Source: Eubacteriales bacterium (GTDB taxonomy: Bacteria > Bacillota > Clostridia > Lachnospirales > Lachnospiraceae). Taken from it: DNA of 64,000 nt. Position numbers and translations under genes: made by a program. The DNA lies in NCBI GenBank assembly GCA_030536575.1, contig JAUNPS010000027.1, positions 1 to 64,000 on the forward strand, read 5' to 3'. Positions 58,674 to 64,000 of this stretch are shown here, one piece after another. Position 1 is the first letter of the stretch. Every line of letters starts with the position of its first letter. The notes beneath the pieces were generated by a model. It was not told the DNA's origin, searched no databases, and was given only the letters and a program-made list of their open reading frames with translations.

Positions 58674-59509
58674 AATTTTTCCACCAGTTCGTCTCTGCTT
58701 AAGATGCCTTCCGGAAGGTCAAGTCCGGCTTTTCTCAGTTCATGGGCTAAAAGGGTCACCTGGGGGACGTCCAGGCGGTACTGTTTCAGGGTGTCCACCT
58801 GGGAGAAGATTTCCCGCGGCGTCCCCTGCATCACGACTTTTCCGTCGTCCATGACAATGACCTTGTCCGCGTAAATGACTTCTTCCATATAATGAGTGAT
58901 TAAAATCACGGTCACGTCCTCCACCTGGTTCAGGGCGCGGACGGCCCGGATGACTTCGTAGCGGCCCGTGGGGTCCAGCATGGCGGTGGGCTCGTCCAGC
59001 ACGATGCATTTCGGGTGCATGGCCACGACCCCGGCGATGGCGACCCGCTGCTTCTGCCCGCCGGACAGCTTATTCGGTGAGGATTTCCGGTATTCCCACA
59101 TGCCGACGCTTCGCAGGCCCTCTTCCACGCGCTCCCAGATCTGTTCGGTGGGGACGCCCATGTTTTCCGGGCCGAACCCTACGTCTTCTTCTACCACGGT
59201 GCCGATGATCTGGTTGTCCGGGTTCTGAAAAACCATCCCGGCGGTGCTGCGGATGTCCCAGAGGTTTTCTTCGTCTTTGGTGTCTTTGCCGTCCACGTAG
59301 ATGGTGCCTTCGGTGGGGACGAGGATGGCGTTGATGTGTTTGGCCAGGGTGGATTTGCCGGAGCCGTTGTGGCCGAGGATGGCGATGAAATCGCCTTTTT
59401 GGACGTTCAGGTCGACGCCGTCCACGGCGCGTTTTGTGGATTCCACCTGGCCGTTGTCGTCGTATTTTTTGTATTCGAAAACGAGCTTTGCTGCTTCTAT
59501 GATTCCCAT
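58649..59509 (-). CDS. ecfA1: Energy-coupling factor ATPase EcfA1
   Basis: A 286-residue ATPase with Walker [17 protein letters not shown]-loop [20 protein letters not shown], signature [20 protein letters not shown], Walker [17 protein letters not shown] and switch ITHYMEEV. The start at 59509 follows AAAGGAAC. A near-consensus promoter lies 35-60 bases upstream. In most Clostridia this gene follows rplQ; here it has its own promoter after a LacI gene. Confidence 0.95.
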   Translation of the reverse strand: MGIIEAAKLVFEYKKYDDNGQVESTKRAVDGVDLNVQKGDFIAILGHNGSGKSTLAKHINAILVPTEGTIYVDGKDTKDEENLWDIRSTAGMVFQNPDNQIIGTVVEEDVGFGPENMGVPTEQIWERVEEGLRSVGMWEYRKSSPNKLSGGQKQRVAIAGVVAMHPKCIVLDEPTAMLDPTGRYEVIRAVRALNQVEDVTVILITHYMEEVIYADKVIVMDDGKVVMQGTPREIFSQVDTLKQYRLDVPQVTLLAHELRKAGLDLPEGILSRDELVEKLCQLKSKN

Positions 59510-59542
59510 ATAGTTGTTCCTTTTTCTTGGATTTTCTCGTTT

Positions 59543-59571
59543 ATTTTATGATATTTAGGTGCAAATGTCAA
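59543..59571 (-). promoter_or_regulatory. Sigma-A promoter of the ecfA1-ecfA2-ecfT-truA operon
   Basis: On the minus strand TTGACA (59571-59566), a 17-base spacer and TAAAAT (59548-59543). This leaves a leader of roughly 30 bases before the EcfA1 start at 59509. No other promoter this close to consensus was found nearby. Confidence 0.7.
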
Positions 59572-59579
59572 TGAACAAA

Positions 59580-59607
59580 GGCGGCAGGACTTTTTGGCCC
59601 TGCCGCC
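59580..59607 (-). terminator. Terminator of the lacI-type gene
   Basis: GGCGGCAGG-gccaaaaagt-CCTGCCGCC is a perfect 9-bp GC-rich stem 4 bases after the LacI stop, followed on minus by TTTGTTC. It directly precedes the ecf promoter. Confidence 0.7.
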
Positions 59608-59610
59608 CTC

Positions 59611-60645
59611 TCATGCTTCGATTTTTTTCACGGATTCTCCCGCAATCAACTGCCCCTCGAACACCCTGTGTTCCGAAGCCTTCTTTTTCTTCATCACATC
59701 AAACAAAATCCGGATCGTCGCCTCCGCCATCTCCTCCACTGGCTGCCTCAGCGACGTCAGCGCCGGGATATAATACTTTCCAAGCTCCAGCCCATCGAAT
59801 CCGGCCACCGAATAGTCCTCCGGAATCTTCTTCCCCGCGTCCGCGATCGCCCGGCATGCCCCGATGGCCATACTGTCGGAGATCGCGTAAACCGCCGTAA
59901 ATTCCTTCCCGGATTCCAGGAGCTCCCGCGTCACCTCGTAACCGTTTTCCATGGAATAGGTTTCCATGTCGGTCTTCATCGGACAGATCAGCTCCGGATC
60001 CAGCGGGATTCCGTACTGGGCCATGGCTTTCTGATAGCCTTCCAGGCGCAGGCGGCCGATACTTTCGTCATCCTCACTGGAGGCCAGCAGGGCAATTTTC
60101 CGATGCCCGTTCTGGATCAGATATTCCGTCATGCGGAAACTTTCTTTTACGTCGTCCACGGAGACGGAGGAGTAGTTCTGTTTGTTAATGTTTTCCAGAA
60201 GCCCGATGGTACTCAGCACAAAGGGCACGGAAAGCTGCTTTAGCTTTTCCTCGGAGTGGGAAAAGAAACCGCCCAGGAATACGATCCCGTTCAGCCGCTT
60301 TTCCTTTTCCAGTTCGATGGCTACATCAATCTCGTCCTGTTTGTCGTCTACGTGCTGCAGGACGAAAGCATAATGCTTTTTCTGAATTTCTTTTTCGAAA
60401 ATTTTTATCATTTTGCTGAAAAATGGGTTGCTGATTCCTTTGATCAGTACGGCGATGGCTCTGGCCTCGGACCGCTTGAGATTGCGGGCGCTGTTATTCG
60501 GAACGTAATTGTGCTCCTTGATCACCTGCATAATCATTTCTTTGGTCTCCGGGTTAATGTCCGGATGGTCGTTTATGGCTCTGGAGACGGTACTGACCCC
60601 TACGCCGCAAAGGCGCGCCACATCTTTGATTGTAATACTTTCCAT
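59611..60645 (-). CDS. LacI-family transcriptional regulator
   Basis: A 344-residue regulator. The N-terminal helix-turn-helix and hinge are ITIKDVARLCGVGVSTVSRA, INDHPDINPETKEMIM and YVPNNSARNLKRSEARAIAV. The periplasmic-binding-like domain has NPFFSKMIKIFEKEIQKKHY, GIVFLGGFF, ALLASSEDDESIGRLRLEGY and DYSVAGFDGLELGKYYIPAL. The start at 60645 (MESITIKD) matches the family; the longer frame upstream does not. Downstream of malQ and the permeases, it probably controls maltodextrin use. Confidence 0.93.
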   Translation of the reverse strand: MESITIKDVARLCGVGVSTVSRAINDHPDINPETKEMIMQVIKEHNYVPNNSARNLKRSEARAIAVLIKGISNPFFSKMIKIFEKEIQKKHYAFVLQHVDDKQDEIDVAIELEKEKRLNGIVFLGGFFSHSEEKLKQLSVPFVLSTIGLLENINKQNYSSVSVDDVKESFRMTEYLIQNGHRKIALLASSEDDESIGRLRLEGYQKAMAQYGIPLDPELICPMKTDMETYSMENGYEVTRELLESGKEFTAVYAISDSMAIGACRAIADAGKKIPEDYSVAGFDGLELGKYYIPALTSLRQPVEEMAEATIRILFDVMKKKKASEHRVFEGQLIAGESVKKIEA

Positions 60646-60756
60646 CTGCCTGCCCCATTTCTCTTCTGAAATCTGTATGCCCGTCTCCGGGACAGCGCTG
60701 CCCACGAACGTATCCGAGCGCGCCGCCATCCCGGAGAGCGTCTTTTCTGCCAGACC

Positions 60757-62238
60757 TTACAGTCTTCCGTAAATTTTTGTCATTCGGCGGATCTGTTTCA
60801 CCAGTTCCTCAGTAAATTCCCCTTTGCACATCCGCCACTTCCAGTTGTCGCCCAGGGTGGACGGCGTGTTGATCCGCGCTTCGGCCCCAAGTCCCAAATA
60901 ATCCTGCACCGGGATAATGGCCGTATCAGCAACGCTGGACAGCGCCGCGCGGATGAACACCATCTGAATTTCCTCTTCGCTTCGTCCTTCCAGGTTCATG
61001 TAGTCACTGGCAAACTTCCGGTCTGTCTCCGACATTTCCTGATACCAGGCTTTCAGGGTCTGGTTATCGTGGGTTCCTGTGTAGACGACGCAGTTGCGCG
61101 GATAGGTGTGCGGGAGGTAATCGCTCTCTTCCCTGGAATCAAAGGCAAATTCCAGCACTTTCATACCGGGATAACCGGTATCCTTTACGAGCTTTAACAC
61201 GCTCGGCGTCAGGAACCCCAAATCCTCCGCAATGATCGGAAGGTCTCCCAGCTTTTCCTTCAGGGTGTCGAACAGTTTCAGGCCCGGCCCCTGTTCCCAT
61301 TTGCCGAACTCGGCGGTCTTATCCCCGTAAGGAATCGCATAATACTCGTCAAATCCCCGGAAATGGTCTACCCGCACCACATCATACAGCTTAAAGCAAT
61401 GCTCAATCCGGCGAATCCACCATGCAAACCCGGTCTGCTCGTGGTAATCCCAGCGGTACAGCGGATTCCCCCAGAGCTGGCCCGTCGCCGAAAACCCGTC
61501 CGGCGGGCAGCCTGCCACGGCCACCGGCTCGTTCTTCTCATCAAACTGGAAAAGTTCCGGATCGGCCCAGGTATCTGCGCTGTCAAAGGCCACATAGATC
61601 GGAATATCTCCGATAATCTGAATCCCTTTTTCGTTCGCGTAGGCTTTCAGTTTCAGCCATTGTTTCTGGAAAAGGTACTGGAGATAGGAATAAAAATCAA
61701 TCTCCTGGGAAAATTCGTCTTCGTATTTTTCTACGGCTTCGGGCTTGCGAACCCGGATATCCTCATCCCACTGGTTCCAGCTCACGCCGCCGAAATGGTT
61801 CTTAACTGCCATGTAGAGGCCGTAATTTTTCAGCCAATCTTTATTCTGCTTCTTAAAATCCAGATATTCCTGACGGCTCTGGAATTTGCTCCGGTCATAA
61901 GCTTTTTTCAGAAGCGCAAAGCGGCTCTGATAAATCTTTCCATAATCGATGTATCTGGGGTTATCCCCGAAATCGCAGGCTTCGCATTCCGCCTGGGTCA
62001 AAAGCCCTTCCTGGATCAGAGTCTCCAGGTCGATAAAATACGGATTTCCCGCAAAGGTTGAAAATGACTGGTACGGGGAATCCCCGTAACTGGTAGGCCC
62101 AAGGGGAAGGATCTGCCAGTATTTCTGTCCGGCGTCCGCCAGCAGATCCACGAATTCGTAGGCCTCCTTGGAAAAGGCCCCGATCCCGTATTTTGACGGC
62201 AGACTCGCTACCGGAAGAAGCATTCCACTACCTCTCAT
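60757..62238 (-). CDS. malQ: 4-alpha-glucanotransferase (amylomaltase, GH77)
   Basis: A 493-residue GH77 enzyme. The N-terminus is RGSGMLLPVASLPSKYGIGA and PLGPTSYGDSPYQSFSTFAG. The catalytic triad is VVRVDHFRGFDEYY (Asp291 nucleophile), LPIIAEDLGFLTPS (Glu338) and VVYTGTHDNQTL (Asp391). The start at 62238 follows GGAGGAAC at 7 bases. It disproportionates maltodextrins in the cytoplasm. It lies 29 bases after the MalG-type permease gene. Confidence 0.95.
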   Translation of the reverse strand: MRGSGMLLPVASLPSKYGIGAFSKEAYEFVDLLADAGQKYWQILPLGPTSYGDSPYQSFSTFAGNPYFIDLETLIQEGLLTQAECEACDFGDNPRYIDYGKIYQSRFALLKKAYDRSKFQSRQEYLDFKKQNKDWLKNYGLYMAVKNHFGGVSWNQWDEDIRVRKPEAVEKYEDEFSQEIDFYSYLQYLFQKQWLKLKAYANEKGIQIIGDIPIYVAFDSADTWADPELFQFDEKNEPVAVAGCPPDGFSATGQLWGNPLYRWDYHEQTGFAWWIRRIEHCFKLYDVVRVDHFRGFDEYYAIPYGDKTAEFGKWEQGPGLKLFDTLKEKLGDLPIIAEDLGFLTPSVLKLVKDTGYPGMKVLEFAFDSREESDYLPHTYPRNCVVYTGTHDNQTLKAWYQEMSETDRKFASDYMNLEGRSEEEIQMVFIRAALSSVADTAIIPVQDYLGLGAEARINTPSTLGDNWKWRMCKGEFTEELVKQIRRMTKIYGRL

Positions 62239-62267
62239 GTCTTTGTTCCTCCATCCTCTTTTCTGTC

Positions 62268-63104
62268 TTATCCTTTTACCGCACCTGCCACAACGCCTTC
62301 AATGATGTATTTCTGGCACGCTATGTAGAAAATAATAATCGGGATCATGGCTAATACCAGCACGCCCATCATTGCCCCCATATCAATGGAGCCGTAGCCG
62401 CCGCGCAGATACTGGATCGCCATCGGAAGGGTCTTCCATTTCTTCATATCCAGTACCAGGTACGGAAGCAGGTAGTCGTTCCAGATCCACATGGCATCCA
62501 GAATCGCTACGGTAATGCAAGTGGGTTTCATGATCGGCAGTACAACCTGGAAATACGTCTGGATCGGCGTACAGCCATCGATCATGGCCGCCTCTTCAAT
62601 CTCCAGCGGAATCGACTTGACGAACCCGCAGAACATGAACACTGCCAGGCCGGCCCCGAATCCCACATATACAACAATAATACCAAGCGGATTCGTTAAA
62701 TGCAACATATTTGCGATTTTTGACAGAGAAAACATGACCATCTGGAACGGTACGATCATGGAAAACAGGCACATGTAGTAAAATCCATTGGTAAACGCGT
62801 TCTTCACGCGGCTGATGTACCATGCGCACATGGAGGTCAGCAGGACGATCGCCAGTACGGAAAAGACCGTGATAAACAGGGATGTCAGGAAGGATTTAAA
62901 GAAATTCGTCGTTTCAATTCCGCGAAGATAGTTGTCCCACCCTACAAACATTTTCCCTGTCGGGATGGCAAAAGGTTTCTTGCTGATGTATGCCTTTTTC
63001 TTAAAGGAGTTTAAAAGCACCAGCGCGATTGGAAACATATAAAATACAGAAATAATCGAAAAGATCACCGTTAAAAGGGTTCCGTGTTTTGCTTTTCTTG
63101 CCAT
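62268..63104 (-). CDS. Maltodextrin-type ABC permease, MalG-like
   Basis: A 278-residue protein with six TMs. The EAA loop is LEIEEAAMIDGCTPIQTYFQ and VVLPIMKPTCITVA. WIWNDYLLPYLVL and GVVAGAVKG at the end are typical of MalG. The start at 63104 shares one base with the MalF stop (TAATG). It sits directly upstream of malQ, supporting a malto-oligosaccharide substrate. Confidence 0.92.
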   Translation of the reverse strand: MARKAKHGTLLTVIFSIISVFYMFPIALVLLNSFKKKAYISKKPFAIPTGKMFVGWDNYLRGIETTNFFKSFLTSLFITVFSVLAIVLLTSMCAWYISRVKNAFTNGFYYMCLFSMIVPFQMVMFSLSKIANMLHLTNPLGIIVVYVGFGAGLAVFMFCGFVKSIPLEIEEAAMIDGCTPIQTYFQVVLPIMKPTCITVAILDAMWIWNDYLLPYLVLDMKKWKTLPMAIQYLRGGYGSIDMGAMMGVLVLAMIPIIIFYIACQKYIIEGVVAGAVKG

Positions 63105-63946
63105 TACTGCTGCACCTCCTTTGATCTTGTCAGCCGGTTCTGGATTACAGCAATAACTGCCACCATCAGGAAGAATACCACGGCTTTCGCCTGGCCGACG
63201 CCTTCATAACCGGTTCTGCCGTAGAAGGTGTTTGTAATGTTCAGGGCCAGCATCTCCGACATGTTGGAAGGTTCGCCGTTGGTCAATGCCAGGTTCTGGT
63301 CGTAGAGCTTGAAGGAGTTGGTCAGCGTCAGGAATGTGCAGATCGTAATGGAGGGCATCACCATCGGAATCGTTACATTTTTTAATACTTGTCTTGCATT
63401 TGCGCCGTCAATCTTCGCCGCTTCGATCAGTTCGCCGGGGATATTCTGAATCCCTGCAATGTAGATGATCATCATATAACCCACCTGCTGCCAGCATGTC
63501 AGAATGACCAAGCCCCAGAAACCGTAAGTGGAAGAATACGTAAGGGTTCTCTCAAACTGAAGCAGGATACCGTTTAACAGGAGCTGCCAGATGTAACCCA
63601 GGATAATACCGCCGATCAGGTTCGGCATGAAGAAAACGGTACGGAAAATGTTCGTGCCGCGGATTTTTTTGGTGAGTAAAAGCGCTACCGCAAACGCCAG
63701 CACATTGATCAGTACAACGGTCACCATCGTAAACAGCGCCGTATACCACAGGGCATGCACAAACGTAGCGTCCGTAAAGATTTTCGTATAGTTGGAAAAT
63801 CCTACGAAAGTCGCGTCGGTAATGGTCGTGAATTTACAAAATGAAAGATAAACGCCTACCACAAAGGGGGCAATGAAGCCCAAAAGAAATGCCAACAGTG
63901 TGGGAAGCATAAAAACGGGAAAATATCTTTTGATCGCTTTATCCAT
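63104..63946 (-). CDS. Maltodextrin-type ABC permease, MalF-like
   Basis: A 280-residue protein with six TMs. The EAA loop is GELIEAAKIDGANARQVLKN and VTIPMVMPSITICT. FKLYDQNLALTNGEPSNMSE precedes the final TM. The start at 63946 has GGAAAGAGAATC upstream. The gene order predicts a binding protein gene just beyond the right edge; the last 54 bases of the window hold a short AAGACG/CGTCTT stem and no gene. Confidence 0.92.
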   Translation of the reverse strand: MDKAIKRYFPVFMLPTLLAFLLGFIAPFVVGVYLSFCKFTTITDATFVGFSNYTKIFTDATFVHALWYTALFTMVTVVLINVLAFAVALLLTKKIRGTNIFRTVFFMPNLIGGIILGYIWQLLLNGILLQFERTLTYSSTYGFWGLVILTCWQQVGYMMIIYIAGIQNIPGELIEAAKIDGANARQVLKNVTIPMVMPSITICTFLTLTNSFKLYDQNLALTNGEPSNMSEMLALNITNTFYGRTGYEGVGQAKAVVFFLMVAVIAVIQNRLTRSKEVQQ

Positions 63947-64000
63947 GATTCTCTTCCTTTCCTTGTTCTGAGAAGACGTCTCCGTCTTTCCTTCGCGGCA

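Overview
The window looks like chromosomal DNA of a gut-type Clostridia, most likely a Lachnospiraceae. The reasons are typical AGGAGG ribosome binding sites, many translationally coupled ATGA/TGATG gene joints, an EcfA1-EcfA2-EcfT-TruA block, YesM/YesN two-component systems beside carbohydrate ABC transporters, a giant fused BadF/HgdC-type activase, and Rpn-type nuclease fragments. No tRNA, rRNA, CRISPR array, phage or complete insertion sequence was seen. Most genes are on the minus strand; one block (33.9-39.1 kb) is mainly on the plus strand.

Layout. 0-1.3 kb: edge of an Rpn nuclease gene and decayed fragments. 1.3-3 kb: two alpha/beta hydrolases. 3-15.3 kb: an accessory region with two related, tightly coupled gene modules. 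They contain leucine-carboxyl-type and ordinary SAM methyltransferases, an isoprenylcysteine-type membrane methyltransferase, three aminothiazoline-carboxylate-hydrolase-like proteins (one frameshifted), a metallo-beta-lactamase-fold hydrolase and five paralogous small membrane proteins of unknown function. Two of the membrane protein genes begin just after a shared GGTTAG-N6-CTAACC palindrome, and TetR genes or fragments lie nearby. Inside the region sits a broken ECF/ABC module, where an EcfA gene and an FtsX permease gene are joined by an apparent deletion. 15.3-16.4 kb is a graveyard of ABC transporter and TetR fragments.

16.4-21.1 kb: assorted accessory genes (MFS efflux pump, ER-type signal peptidase, GNAT, P-loop protein, Cys-rich KTR protein, TetR), resembling integrated mobile-element cargo. 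21.5-25.7 kb: a MarR regulator with a heterodimeric ABC exporter, and a well-formed promoter flanked by an inverted repeat. 25.7-33.8 kb: a six-gene operon of two PlsC-type acyltransferases, two GT8 glycosyltransferases, a 1439-residue acyl-CoA dehydratase activase-like protein and a small Nif11-like protein. A divergent gene of unknown function lies upstream.

35-39 kb: a TetR regulator, then a plus-strand cassette of sigma factor, membrane protein, ABC ATPase and ABC permease. 39-42.2 kb: a lipoprotein, a YhfC-like membrane protease and a GHKL/LytTR two-component system. 42.8-56.2 kb: a glycan utilisation locus with a GH88 unsaturated uronyl hydrolase, a GH112 galactoside phosphorylase, a beta-propeller glycosidase-like protein, an ABC importer, a YesMN system and a heparinase II/III-type lyase. 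I infer that a lyase makes unsaturated uronyl ends, GH88 trims them and GH112 phosphorolyses galactosyl disaccharides in the cytoplasm. 56.2-59.6 kb: the ECF transporter core and truA. 59.6-64 kb: a LacI regulator, 4-alpha-glucanotransferase and two maltodextrin-type permeases; this locus continues past the right edge.

The best candidates for undescribed biology are the duplicated methyltransferase/hydrolase/membrane-protein modules at 3-15 kb with their shared palindrome, and the acyltransferase/GT8/activase operon at 25.7-33.8 kb.
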